Positions 51,452 to 60,317 of a stretch of DNA of 64,000 nucleotides are shown here, piece after piece. Source of the DNA: JAEUIX01 sp046156035 (GTDB taxonomy: Bacteria > Planctomycetota > Phycisphaerae > Phycisphaerales > UBA1924); assembly GCA_046156035.1 (NCBI GenBank), contig JBJXEW010000034.1, positions 1 through 64,000 on the forward strand. The letters are read 5' to 3'. The notes under the pieces were generated by a model that made no database searches, was not told the origin of the DNA, and was given only the letters and a program-made list of their open reading frames with translations. Position 1 is the first letter of the stretch. Each line of letters begins with the position of its first letter. A program made the position numbers and the translations under genes.

Positions 51452-52473
51452 GGCGCGGCCTCCGGAACCGGGGCCGGCTCTGGCGCGTTCGCATCGGCGG
51501 GTTTGGCCAGCCAACCCCGCTCGCGCATGACATCCACGGCGCGGCCCGCCGCGGCGGTCTGAGGGTGGGCGGCCAGCAGGCGATTGAGCGTGTAGCGAGC
51601 CGCGACGAGATCGCCGCGGTCGAAGTAGTAGCGGGCGCTCTCCATCATCTGCGCACCGGCGGATTCATCGATTCGGGTGAGCAGGGCCTCGTCAAGCCCG
51701 GCCTGCTGGGCCTGTGCGGGGTACAGGCTGCTGAACCGGCGGATGAGCACGCGCGAATCGGTGAGCGGCGAGCCGTCGTAGCGCGGGCCCTTGAAGCGGG
51801 CGAGGCTGGAGTAGATGCGCCGCTGCATGGCCTTCATGCGGTAGGGGCTTTGCGGGTAGTTCAGCAGGAAGAGTTCGTACGCCTCGCTGGCGAGTTCCAT
51901 GTCCGACTCGCGGTAGTAGTAATCGGCCAGTTCAATGCCCGCTCGCTCGGCCAGTTGGCTGCCGGGCAAGCGCTCCTGAATGCGGATGAGCAGTTCGGTG
52001 CCGATGTCATCGGCCGAGATCCACCGGAGGCCGAAACTCTTGCGGTCCATGCCGTTCACGTAGCGCACGGCGATCTCGAGTTCTCGCTCGCTGGCGGTGA
52101 TGAACTCTGGTTGGCCCGCGAACTGCTTGACCACGGCCTCGTAGTCGTAGAGCGCCTCGAACTCATCGCCCGAGGCCGTTCGCGCGTCGCCCCGCGTGAT
52201 GTAGGCCAGCGGCAACAGGGCGCTCTTCGAACGCTCGTTCTTCTCCAACCAGGTGTTCATGGCGCTGAGCGCGGCGGTGGGGCGGTCTTCGGCCAGGTCT
52301 TTGCGGGCTTGGGCGATGATCGCCTCATCGCTCCCCGGCACGGGTGCCGCGCCGGCCTTCCACTCGCCGGCCGGGTCCAGCGTGTAACGAGTCGATGTTT
52401 GTGCGCTCGTGCCCGCGGCGCAGGCAAACGCGGCAACGAGCGCGGCGACCGAGGCGTGGGGTCTCATGGCCAC
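51448..52473 (-). CDS. BamD-like TPR protein
   Basis: The product has 341 residues. A signal peptide (AALVAAFACAAGTSAQT) is followed by TPR-type helices: DLAEDRPTAALSAMNTWLEK, YFDRGDLVAARYTLNRLL and SDMELASEAYELFLLNYPQS. This resembles BamD/YfiO, which supports beta-barrel insertion. The lipobox cysteine is not visible, unlike canonical BamD. It is translationally coupled to the LptE-like gene, so both likely act at the outer membrane. Confidence 0.8.
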   Translation of the reverse strand: MAMRPHASVAALVAAFACAAGTSAQTSTRYTLDPAGEWKAGAAPVPGSDEAIIAQARKDLAEDRPTAALSAMNTWLEKNERSKSALLPLAYITRGDARTASGDEFEALYDYEAVVKQFAGQPEFITASERELEIAVRYVNGMDRKSFGLRWISADDIGTELLIRIQERLPGSQLAERAGIELADYYYRESDMELASEAYELFLLNYPQSPYRMKAMQRRIYSSLARFKGPRYDGSPLTDSRVLIRRFSSLYPAQAQQAGLDEALLTRIDESAGAQMMESARYYFDRGDLVAARYTLNRLLAAHPQTAAAGRAVDVMRERGWLAKPADANAPEPAPVPEAAP

Positions 52474-52518
52474 GAGGATAGCGGGAAGAGCAGGCCGCCG
52501 CGAGCGTTCGCACGGCCC

Positions 52519-53106
52519 CTAGCGAACCAGCGACGCGATCCGCACCGCCACGGATGGTGCGGCGCACACCACGTTGGCGCACGAATGCTCATCAAACGTG
52601 TTTGAGTGGCAGGAGGCCGACGTCCGGAAGCAGCCCGCGATGGACAGGGCCTCCGCATCCGAACGCGGGAGCGATGCCGCCGGGCCTTCCAGCCCGACAA
52701 TCAGCACGCGGGGCGAGGTCGGGCTGCACGCGAGCGCTGCACCGATGGATTCCAGTTCGCCCGTGTCGAGGTCGGCGAGCGTCGTGCCGGGCGTCAGGCA
52801 ATGGTCTGCCCAGCCCACGCAGGCGAGTTGCCCCGCCTCGTCTTCGGCGATGGCCATGACCACGGTGCGGGCCGGAGGGGCCAACACGGCCGGCGCGGTG
52901 GCGAGCCCGGTTGGCGCCACCGTGCCGGTGCCCGGCGCCAGGAGCCACACCGCGGCCGTGCACAAGGCCAAGCAGGCAGCAAGTGCAAGCCCAACACGCG
53001 CGGCGGTCCAGATGCGCCCCACCGGCCGCAGAGCATCACGCTCAAAGTCCTCGGCCTCGTGCGCGGCTCGCAGCAGACCTTCAAGTTGAGCATCGCTCAG
53101 GTTCAT
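52519..53106 (-). CDS. Membrane protein coupled to the ECF sigma factor (putative anti-sigma)
   Basis: The product has 195 residues with one membrane segment (VGLALAACLALCTAAVWLL, about 38-56). The first 30 residues are a helical acidic segment (DAQLEGLLRAAHEAEDF) of the kind found in anti-sigma factors, but no zinc HxxxCxxC motif is present. The C-terminal domain is Cys-containing and unknown. Its ATG overlaps the ECF sigma stop codon (ATGA), so the two are made together. An anti-sigma role is inferred from position only. Confidence 0.72.
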   Translation of the reverse strand: MNLSDAQLEGLLRAAHEAEDFERDALRPVGRIWTAARVGLALAACLALCTAAVWLLAPGTGTVAPTGLATAPAVLAPPARTVVMAIAEDEAGQLACVGWADHCLTPGTTLADLDTGELESIGAALACSPTSPRVLIVGLEGPAASLPRSDAEALSIAGCFRTSASCHSNTFDEHSCANVVCAAPSVAVRIASLVR

Positions 53107-53711
53107 GGTACGTCACGCAGGTTTTTCGTGTGTGGGCCCGGTGCGCTCGGGGCAATCTGCGGTGTTCGCTCCTGAATCGCCAATCGCAACCGCTCCAGCG
53201 CGGCCTGCTTGCGGGCGTGGGCAGTGCTGGCCGCCACGCCCAGGCGCGAGGCGAGTTCTCGGTCGGAAACGCCCTCGGCGATCAGGCGCAGCGTGTGGGC
53301 GGTTTCGGCGTCCAGGCCGGCCGACCCTGCGGCGGGCGTGAGCAGTTCGCGGACAACCTCAATGAGTTCCGCCCCGGCCGCGGCATCCGAGCCGTGTCCC
53401 TCGTCGCTCTCGCCGGGCCGAGTCTGCGACCCCTTTGCGGGCCCCTGGGCGTGCGTCCGGGCCAGCGTGGCCGCGTGCTGCCGCCAGATGTTGTGCATCA
53501 CGGCGTACACGAACGTGCTGGGCGCGGCCAAGGACGGGTCGTAGCGGCCCGCGGCGAGGGAGCGCGTCAGGGCCAGCCACGTGCGCTGGCTCAGGTCATC
53601 TGCCACGTCTCGCCGCCCCGCCGTCTTGGAGATGAACCAACGGGCCACGGCCCGCGCGAAGCGGGCGTGCCAGTCCGATAGGCGTGGGTCGCTCGCGGGT
53701 GTTTGGGTCAT
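53103..53711 (-). CDS. ECF-type RNA polymerase sigma factor
   Basis: The product has 202 residues. Region 2 is RRDVADDLSQRTWLALTRSL and STFVYAVMHNIWRQHA; region 4 is RLIAEGVSDRELASRLGVAA with the recognition helix ASTAHARKQAALERLR. This layout fits planctomycete ECF sigma factors. The start at 53711 is a normal ATG; a longer upstream frame runs through an unrelated region. It is coupled to the membrane protein downstream. Confidence 0.87.
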   Translation of the reverse strand: MTQTPASDPRLSDWHARFARAVARWFISKTAGRRDVADDLSQRTWLALTRSLAAGRYDPSLAAPSTFVYAVMHNIWRQHAATLARTHAQGPAKGSQTRPGESDEGHGSDAAAGAELIEVVRELLTPAAGSAGLDAETAHTLRLIAEGVSDRELASRLGVAASTAHARKQAALERLRLAIQERTPQIAPSAPGPHTKNLRDVP

Positions 53712-53966
53712 GTTCGAGCCAGGGGACGAGAGAGCGACCGGGATGGTCATTCTTCGGCGGGCCGGACGCGCTCGGGCGAGTTTGGCGTGGCGTGCCAAGG
53801 TTGTTTGGGCGCTTGTCCGAGCGCGATGACTGGTCGAAGGAAGAACCACCGCGCTCGCCAGCGCGTGCCCGATGCGCACGTCGCGAGCCTTGTCACCCCC
53901 GGTGCCGCGTGTGCAGCGCTGCGTCGGAGTACGATCGGCCCGGTGCTTTTTCCCTTCGGAGCGACC

Positions 53967-55223
53967 ATGAATACGCGAACCACGTCCGCCGCTGTCCTCA
54001 TGATTCTGGCCCTGGCCGGAGCGGCCGGCGGCCAACCGACAATCGAGCCGATGAAGGGCCCTCCGGACCTGTCCAAGCCGGGTGGTGGCCTGCCGCTGCC
54101 GCCGCCCAAACCCGTGGACACGACGCCGCGAGCGTTGACGTTCAGCGCCGATCGCCATGACTTCGGGCGCGTGAGCGACGACGCGTCGATACCGCACAGT
54201 TTCAAGTTCAAGAACACGTCCGACCGGACCATCACGATCAACAACGTGCACCCCTCCTGCGGCTGCACGTCGGCGCCCCTCACGAAGAAGACGTACGGCC
54301 CGGGTGAGGAGGGCACCATCGATATCACCTTCAACCCCACCAACCGGCGGGGCAAGGAGGTGAAGCACATCACGGTGGACACCGACGAGCCGCCCAGCGG
54401 GAAGCGCTACGAACTCACGTTCGACGTGGAGATCCTGCCCCGCGTCACCATGGAGCCCATGAGCCTGACGATGGGTGAGATCCGCTTCGGCAAGGCGGGG
54501 CAGATGCTTCTGACCGTCACCGGGCGGGGCGAGGCGTTCGATATCTCCGAGGCCAAGCCCAAGGACCCGACGTTTGTCATCGAGCGCGGCACGCGTGAGG
54601 TGACCGGCGAGGGCGATGAGAAACTCGTCAAACTCACCTACAACGTGAAGGTGCCCGAGAACACGAAACTGGGCCCCTACCGCAGCGTGCTCGAACTCAA
54701 GACGACGGATGCGAAGCGGGCCAGCGTCAGCGTGCCCCTCTCGGCCGATGTGGTCGGCGATGTGCGCATCCTGCCGGATCGCATCCCGCTGCGCCTTGGC
54801 ACGCCCGGTGAGGCGTGGAAGCGCACCCTGCGGCTGGAGGCTCGCAACGGTGTGAAGTTCGAGGTGCTGGGTCTTGAAACCGAGGGCATCACCGACCTGA
54901 ACCTCGTGGTCGATATGGAGCCGGTGCCCAACACCAACGGCACCGCCTATCACGTCTTTGTTTCGGGGACCGCGCCCGCGCAGGCTGGGCCCATCACCGG
55001 CAAGGTGATCATCCGCACGGACTCGAAAGACCTGGAAGAGATCATCGTGCCGATCGTCGGCAACGTGGTGGCCGCGGGTGCGCAGCCGATGCCCCCGCCC
55101 CGTGCTCTCTCTCGTCCGCAGCCACAGCCGCAGGTGCCGGCACCTCAGCCCGCACCCACTGTGCAACCCCAGCCCACCCAGCCCGCCAATGCCCCAACCC
55201 CCGCAACCCCGCCCGGCAACTGA
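53967..55223 (+). CDS. Secreted DUF1573-domain protein
   Basis: The product has 418 residues. A signal peptide (SAAVLMILALAGAAGG) precedes a DUF1573 beta-sandwich with the family signature NNVHPSCGCTSAPL, near residues 90-105, and DFGRVSDDASIPHSFKFKN. Two more beta domains follow (about 160-370). The last 45 residues are Pro/Gln-rich. DUF1573 proteins are common in Planctomycetes and Bacteroidetes, and their role is unknown. The gene overlaps the rhodanese gene by 35 bases, an operon sign. Confidence 0.86.
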   Translation: MNTRTTSAAVLMILALAGAAGGQPTIEPMKGPPDLSKPGGGLPLPPPKPVDTTPRALTFSADRHDFGRVSDDASIPHSFKFKNTSDRTITINNVHPSCGCTSAPLTKKTYGPGEEGTIDITFNPTNRRGKEVKHITVDTDEPPSGKRYELTFDVEILPRVTMEPMSLTMGEIRFGKAGQMLLTVTGRGEAFDISEAKPKDPTFVIERGTREVTGEGDEKLVKLTYNVKVPENTKLGPYRSVLELKTTDAKRASVSVPLSADVVGDVRILPDRIPLRLGTPGEAWKRTLRLEARNGVKFEVLGLETEGITDLNLVVDMEPVPNTNGTAYHVFVSGTAPAQAGPITGKVIIRTDSKDLEEIIVPIVGNVVAAGAQPMPPPRALSRPQPQPQVPAPQPAPTVQPQPTQPANAPTPATPPGN

Positions 55224-55911
55224 AGCCGCGGCCGCGTGCGGCTGCGGCCCCGGTTGTGCCTGTGGTCCTGGCTGCCGCTGCGGCAAGCGGGCAGGCCTGG
55301 GCACCGTGCTCACACGCGCCCTCGCGCTCTGCGCCATCGCGGGCGGTGTGGGCCTGGCCGATCTCTCGCGCCGGCCGTTCACCATGATTGATGCGGGGCA
55401 ACTCGCGCCCCCTGCCTCGCCCCCTCCGTCGACCCCGCCCGCGCAGGCTGCGGGGGGGGCGCTCGTGGCGGCCGCGGAGTCCGGGACGCTGACCCCTCGG
55501 TTACCCTCGGGGCTCGTTGGCGTTTCGTTCATCGACCTGCCGCGGGCTTTCGGGCTCTTTGAGCGGGGCAAGGCCAACGGCGACGCGGCCTTCATCGACG
55601 CGCGCCCCGAGCCCGAGTTTGCCGCCAGCCGCGTGCCCCTTGCCTTCCACATGCCGCTGGATGCGTTCTTCGGCGGCAAAGTGCCCGCGGACCTCGAGAT
55701 GATTCCCAAGTCGTCGGCGATCGTTGTGTACTGCGGCGGCGGGGATTGCGACGCATCGATCCGCGTGGCCGAACGTCTGCGAGACTTCGGCTACGCCGAG
55801 ATCTACATCTTCGAGGCGGGTTTCCCGGCGTGGGTCGAGGCGGGCAAGCCGGTTGAGGGTGGTGGGGGCGCGACGGGCGTGCCTGGCAAGAGCGGGGGGG
55901 CTGGCCAATGA
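55189..55911 (+). CDS. Membrane-anchored rhodanese-like protein with Cys-rich N-terminus
   Basis: The product has 240 residues. Residues 17-32 (CGCGPGCACGPGCRCG) hold three C-x-C pairs spaced by three residues, a metallothionein-like metal-binding pattern. A hydrophobic segment follows (LALCAIAGGVGLADL). Residues about 100-225 are a rhodanese-like domain with FIDARPEPEFAASRVPLAFH and the loop VVYCGGGDCDAS that bears the catalytic Cys. It probably handles sulfur, copper or a thiol at the membrane. The ATG at 55189 lies inside the DUF1573 gene, and the stop overlaps the next start (ATGA). Confidence 0.82.
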   Translation: MPQPPQPRPATEAAAACGCGPGCACGPGCRCGKRAGLGTVLTRALALCAIAGGVGLADLSRRPFTMIDAGQLAPPASPPPSTPPAQAAGGALVAAAESGTLTPRLPSGLVGVSFIDLPRAFGLFERGKANGDAAFIDARPEPEFAASRVPLAFHMPLDAFFGGKVPADLEMIPKSSAIVVYCGGGDCDASIRVAERLRDFGYAEIYIFEAGFPAWVEAGKPVEGGGGATGVPGKSGGAGQ

Positions 55912-56414
55912 GTTGCCCCATGAAGCCCGCGGCCCGAACGCTGTCGCTGGTTGCTCGCGTGGCCCTTGGCGGCATGCTGGCCTTCAGCGGCCTGATGAAA
56001 CTGGGCCTCTGGAACATCTTCGGCCTCATCGAGCCCATGACGCCCCGCGACTTTGCGCCCTCGATCGAGGGGTTCAAACTCGGTCTGCCGTCGAGCGTGG
56101 TGATCGCGCTCGCCTTCGTCGTGCCATGGACGGAGTTGCTCGTGGGCGTGGCCCTGCTGCTGGGCGTTTGGGCACGCTCAGCCGCGCTCGTGGCGAGCGT
56201 GCTGATGCTCACCTTCATCGCCATGATCTGGTCAGCCACCAGCCGCGGCCTGGCGCTGGATTGCACGTGCTTCGGCGCGATCAAAATGTTCTGCGAGGGC
56301 AAACTGGGCACCTGCCATATGGTGCGCAATGCTGCGTTCGCGGCGCTGGGCCTGTGGGTGGTGTTTGCGGGCGCGGGCTACCTGAGCGTCGACCGCCTCA
56401 CCCGCCGCGGCTGA
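55908..56414 (+). CDS. MauE/DoxX-like redox-associated membrane protein
   Basis: The product has 168 residues and four membrane segments. The pattern LDCTCFGAI and CHMVRNAAFA fits the MauE/DoxX group, in which paired Cys residues support disulphide transfer. It is the third gene of a tightly overlapped operon with the DUF1573 and rhodanese proteins. The set suggests periplasmic thiol or sulfur redox work, possibly linked to metal handling. Confidence 0.85.
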   Translation: MSCPMKPAARTLSLVARVALGGMLAFSGLMKLGLWNIFGLIEPMTPRDFAPSIEGFKLGLPSSVVIALAFVVPWTELLVGVALLLGVWARSAALVASVLMLTFIAMIWSATSRGLALDCTCFGAIKMFCEGKLGTCHMVRNAAFAALGLWVVFAGAGYLSVDRLTRRG

Positions 56415-56428
56415 GTTGCTCCATCCCT

Positions 56429-57487
56429 TCAGGACACCGCAGACTCGTTTGCCCATGCGCGCAGGCCGCCCGCCACAAACCGTTCCAGGTGCTCGCGCAC
56501 TGCGTCGATCGTCCGGGCCTCGCGCACCGCCTCCTTCAGCGGCTTGCAGTGCCCACCGTTGAGGTGCTTGCCGAACCACGAGATGCGCCGCTGCACCTGG
56601 TAGAGCGCGTACCGCTCGCTTTGGTGCAGCACCATCAGGTCGATGTAGCGTTGGATCGTGGCTACCTTCGCATCGTCGCTCGGTTCGGGCAGGTCCTCGC
56701 CGCGAGACATCAGCCACCACGCACGCGAAAACAACCACGGCGCGGCCAGCGCGCCCCGCCCGATCATCACGCCGTCGCAACCCGTCCGCCGGATCATCTC
56801 AACCGCGTCTTGCGGCGTGCGGATATCCCCGTTGCCGATCACCGGCACACGCTGCCCCGGTGTGCGGCACAGGGTGCCCACGGCCTCCACCACGCGCGCG
56901 ATGCCATCATGGTTCACGACGCCGGAGAACTTCTGCTGCGTGGTCCGCCCGTGTACGGTGATGCCCGCCACGCCCGCGTCAATAAAGCGCGGGGCGAGAG
57001 ACTGGGCCACGTGGGCATCATCAAACCAGCCCAGACGCATCTTGCAGGTGAGCGGGATGCCCAGCGGTTCGAGCACGCGCACGCAGGCACGCACGATGTC
57101 TGCGGCGGTGTCGGGGATGCACAGGAGGCGCGAGCCGCCGTCGGTCTTGGTCACCTTATCAACCGGGCAGCCCATGTTGATGTCGACGACGGTGGCACCG
57201 TGCTGCGCCGCCCACAGCGCCCCCTCGGCCATGATGGCGGGATCGGCCCCGTACAACTGCATGCAGATGGGCTGGTCTTCGGCATTGGTCTTGGCAAGGT
57301 CCAGGCTTGTCGCGCTGCCGCGAAGAAGGCCTTGCGGGCTGAGCAGGTCGGTGCAGGCGAGGCCCAAGCCGCGGCCGTCCGGGGCCAACTGGGCGCGGCA
57401 GATGAGCCTGAACGCCAGGTCGCAGTAGCCCGCGATGGGGGCGAGCAGCAGGTTGGTTTTCAGACTGACGGGGCCGAATCGCAGCAC
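56429..57487 (-). CDS. tRNA-dihydrouridine synthase
   Basis: This FMN enzyme reduces uridines in tRNA D-loops. The 352 residues carry LLLAPIAGYCDLAFR, QLYGADPAIMAEGA, VDINMGCPVDKVTK with the catalytic Cys, CKMRLGWFDD, ITVHGRTTQQKFSG, IGNGDIRTPQDA and GVMIGRGAL, matching DusB most closely. The start is the GTG at 57487, just before the family start; a frame to 57673 has no support. Confidence 0.92.
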   Translation of the reverse strand: MLRFGPVSLKTNLLLAPIAGYCDLAFRLICRAQLAPDGRGLGLACTDLLSPQGLLRGSATSLDLAKTNAEDQPICMQLYGADPAIMAEGALWAAQHGATVVDINMGCPVDKVTKTDGGSRLLCIPDTAADIVRACVRVLEPLGIPLTCKMRLGWFDDAHVAQSLAPRFIDAGVAGITVHGRTTQQKFSGVVNHDGIARVVEAVGTLCRTPGQRVPVIGNGDIRTPQDAVEMIRRTGCDGVMIGRGALAAPWLFSRAWWLMSRGEDLPEPSDDAKVATIQRYIDLMVLHQSERYALYQVQRRISWFGKHLNGGHCKPLKEAVREARTIDAVREHLERFVAGGLRAWANESAVS

Positions 57488-57626
57488 GCGGGAAGGGTAG
57501 AGGGTTGTCGCGCGGCACAGGGTTCTGCCGGGGGCCGTTATCGGAGCCTGTGGCGGCCCGGCCCGGTGGCGGGGGCTAGGGAAGCGGCACCAATCGGCGG
57601 CGGCGGGCCGAGAGTGCCGGCGTCCC

Positions 57627-57644
57627 TGCCACAGATCTGTGGCA
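57627..57644. other. 18-bp perfect palindrome
   Basis: TGCCACAGA is joined directly to its reverse complement TCTGTGGCA. It lies in the divergent region between the dusB gene and the 57946 gene and could be a dimeric regulator site. The rest of 57488-57945 holds the promoter at 57851 and no other visible gene. Confidence 0.75.
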
Positions 57645-57850
57645 CGTCGGTCGATGAGGATGGTGCCAACCACTCGCCACCCGACCGGTTTGTCGCTTTC
57701 GTGCGGCAGGCCGGTTTTTTCTTGCTCGCGGCGCGCGGGGGTTGGTTGCGCCCGCTACGGCTCCCCTCTCGTGGCCTATCACGGCCCGAACTTGGGACGT
57801 GTTGCCGTTCCGAAATCCGCCTGAGACCAGCACGTGCCGCAGTTTTTCGC

Positions 57851-57878
57851 TTGCAGACAGGCAAGGTTGCGGTATCCT
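57851..57878 (+). promoter_or_regulatory. Sigma-70-type promoter
   Basis: TTGCAG (57851-57856) and TATCCT (57873-57878) are spaced by 16 bases, the same -35 sequence and spacing as the promoter at 40643. The 57946 gene follows after about 60 bases of leader with AAGGAGGG before its ATG. Confidence 0.7.
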
Positions 57879-57945
57879 CGGCCTTGGTCGGGGCCGGTGC
57901 ATGCGTGCCGCGCCGAGAAGGAATGAGAGGAAGGAGGGAAGGCTC

Positions 57946-58704
57946 ATGTCGCACATCAAGCGTTCTTCGTTGGTCAGGGCGGCGATCGTTGTGTCGCTCG
58001 CGGGGTCAACGGCTCTCGCATCCGTCGTCGTCACCAGCGGCCTGGTGGACACATCCGCAACGGCCCTCTCCCGGCGCAAGGGCAGCGTTGCCGGCCCGTT
58101 CACGGACGACCCTGCGGCGCACACGGGCACATCGGGTTTCGTCGAGCAATCTTCCTCCGCCACTGCGGGCCCGGTCGGGCCCATTGACGATACCCATCCG
58201 AGCGTTCCGGGCACGCGCGGCATCGTGATGGCAGCGGGCGTGGCCTCGCTGTTCTTCGTCGATACTCCCAGCCACTTCACGATCTACGGCGATGCCGGGT
58301 CGAGCAACTCTTTCGCCGAGATGGACGGCGGGGGCTACTTGGGCGCGGCCAGCGCGTACTTCCGCACCGAGTTCACACTCGATGTCGCGGCCACCTACGT
58401 GTTGAGCGGGTTTGCCGACTTCAACAGCGAGGACCCGCTGGCCAGTCTGTTCTTCGTGGGCCCTCCGGGCCTGATCGTGCTCCTCACTGCCGGCAACAAC
58501 GGCGAGTTCCTCTTCAGCGGTGCCCTGCCCGCCGGCAATTATTACCTCGAAGGGTTTGCCGGTGTGAACGAAGTGCCTGAGATCGGGGTTGGTGCCGACG
58601 GCGAAATCGGAGAAGTGTCCGCCGTCCTCAGCATCGCCGTTCCCGCCCCCGGCGCGGCAGCGTTGCTCGGCGCCGCCGGCCTGCTGGCGCGCCGTCGCCG
58701 GTAA
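57946..58704 (+). CDS. Secreted protein with Arg-rich C-terminal sorting-like tail
   Basis: The product has 252 residues. It has a signal peptide (AAIVVSLAGSTALASVVV), a beta-rich body and the tail VPAPGAAALLGAAGLLARRR R, like PEP-CTERM signals. No enzyme domain is seen. A strong AAGGAGGG site precedes the ATG at 57946. The stop TAA shares its last base with the ATG of the next gene. Confidence 0.83.
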   Translation: MSHIKRSSLVRAAIVVSLAGSTALASVVVTSGLVDTSATALSRRKGSVAGPFTDDPAAHTGTSGFVEQSSSATAGPVGPIDDTHPSVPGTRGIVMAAGVASLFFVDTPSHFTIYGDAGSSNSFAEMDGGGYLGAASAYFRTEFTLDVAATYVLSGFADFNSEDPLASLFFVGPPGLIVLLTAGNNGEFLFSGALPAGNYYLEGFAGVNEVPEIGVGADGEIGEVSAVLSIAVPAPGAAALLGAAGLLARRRR

Positions 58705-59189
58705 TGCAGCACGCCAACTATCGCGGCATGGCCCAGCCCGCCCAGCCCGGTGCCTTGCCCGATCCCTCGTGTGAGCAGTGCGGCTACCCGCTGCGCGGCA
58801 TACTTGACCCGACCAGCGGTGCCACGTGCCCGGAGTGCGGGACGCGGGCCGACCCCGCCGGGCCGTGGCGGCCGGTCGGCTGGCCGTCTCCGCTCGCACG
58901 AGCGTTCACCATGTCCGGGCCGCTGCTGGCCGTGGCCGGCGCGCTGCTCGCGCTGGGGTTCGATCGCGCGGTGCGCAACTGGTTGGTCTGGCCGTTGTCG
59001 CTGGTGTGGCTGGTTGCGCTGGGCACGTTCGCGTGGCTCTGGCCGCTGGGCGTGGCGAAGACGTGGGCGCCCGCACGCGAGCCGCGTCTGTCTCGCCGCG
59101 CGGCAGTGTGGCGGGTCGCGTCACCGGCGCTCATCTTCAACACGGCAGCGGTTGCGGGGTCGCTGATCGCGTTCTTCCTGCTGCTCTAA
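58704..59189 (+). CDS. Zinc-ribbon membrane protein, unknown function
   Basis: The product has 161 residues. Residues about 23-46 form a zinc ribbon (CEQCGYPLRG, then CPECGTRADP). Three hydrophobic stretches follow (TMSGPLLAVAGALLALGF, WPLSLVWLVALGTFAWLWPL, LIFNTAAVAGSLIAFFLL). Small zinc-ribbon membrane proteins are common in planctomycetes and unassigned. It overlaps the preceding gene by one base. Confidence 0.78.
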   Translation: MQHANYRGMAQPAQPGALPDPSCEQCGYPLRGILDPTSGATCPECGTRADPAGPWRPVGWPSPLARAFTMSGPLLAVAGALLALGFDRAVRNWLVWPLSLVWLVALGTFAWLWPLGVAKTWAPAREPRLSRRAAVWRVASPALIFNTAAVAGSLIAFFLLL

Positions 59190-59193
59190 CCGT

Positions 59194-60111
59194 TCAGCCC
59201 GGCACGGCCACAAGGCCGGGACCCGGGCGCGTGAGGATGAGTTTCGTGTACGCGAGTTGGAAGTTCATGCGGATCGCGTTGCGCTCGGTGCCCGCGCCCG
59301 GGCGAGAGCCGATGGTGGCAACGCACACGCGGCGCTCCGCGGCGGCGTTCAGGCGCGCGGCGATGAGGGCCTGCTGGATGCCGCGCTGGCGGAAGGCGGG
59401 CAGGACGCTGAGGCCCATGAGGCTGGCGCAGCCGCCGAGCGTGGTGAACGGCTCACCATCTCCGGGCGAGGTCAGGAGCAAGGCCCCCGCGCCGACGAGT
59501 TGCTCACGCGGCCCATCGGGCATGTACGCGCCCATCGCGAGCGTGCGCGGGCCGCGGATGACGCGGGCGGAGAAGGCGATCTCGTCCTCCGTGGGCGCGA
59601 CACCCGCGGGCTTGAAGCCGCTCACCGCCACGATGGAGTACGCCCGCACCTGGGCATCGTTGGCGGGGTCGATGACGCGGATCTGCAGGTCGCGCGGCGG
59701 CTCTGAAGCGGGACGCGCCGGATGTGCGAGAGACACTTGGCGGTACATCGCGTTGGTGAAGTCGCGCACGCCGCAGCCAAGATCGGCCAGGTCGCGGAAG
59801 ATGCGGACATCAGCGAGGGGCGACACCTCGAAGCGCGGCTCGATGCCGGCGGATTCGTACCACGCGATGATGCGCTGGAGTTCTTCGCGTGGCACGGGCG
59901 TGGGCCATGTGGCATGACAACCCGCGGCCGATGGGGCAGGCACGCCGGGTTCGGCCAGGCCGAAACCGACGGCGTAGTTGATCCACGAGCCGGGCTTGCC
60001 GCGGAGGGCGAACCCCTGGCCGCCGGCGATTTCAAGCACGCTGTCGGCGATATCGCGTGCGCAGATGGCGCGGCGGCGTTCTTCGAGGCGGGAGATGTCG
60101 ATCAGGTCCAT
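59194..60111 (-). CDS. GNAT-family acetyltransferase-like protein
   Basis: The product has 305 residues. The C-terminal half has the acetyl-CoA site pattern LMGLSVLPAFRQRGIQQALI, near residues 236-255, after an N-terminal region (IADSVLEIAGGQGFALRGKP) of unknown role. The substrate is unknown. The start at 60111 gives MDLIDISRLEERR; a frame to 60417 has no conserved content. It converges with the zinc-ribbon gene, 4 bases apart. Confidence 0.83.
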   Translation of the reverse strand: MDLIDISRLEERRRAICARDIADSVLEIAGGQGFALRGKPGSWINYAVGFGLAEPGVPAPSAAGCHATWPTPVPREELQRIIAWYESAGIEPRFEVSPLADVRIFRDLADLGCGVRDFTNAMYRQVSLAHPARPASEPPRDLQIRVIDPANDAQVRAYSIVAVSGFKPAGVAPTEDEIAFSARVIRGPRTLAMGAYMPDGPREQLVGAGALLLTSPGDGEPFTTLGGCASLMGLSVLPAFRQRGIQQALIAARLNAAAERRVCVATIGSRPGAGTERNAIRMNFQLAYTKLILTRPGPGLVAVPG

Positions 60112-60317
60112 GATGCCCGGAGCGTACGCCGCAGGTGTGCGGTCGCTGCCTCGGGTGCGCTGAGTGGTTGGCTCCCAAGCGGGTTTCTGCACTGATTCGC
60201 GGGATTGCGCTGGCGAGCGGCTGTGTTTGGCATTAGGATGGGTAGAGGGTCGCACATCCGGCGCGTGCCGGGGCTGTGCGGAGGCGGTTTGGGTTCGAGG
60301 ATGCACGGAGAGAGCCC

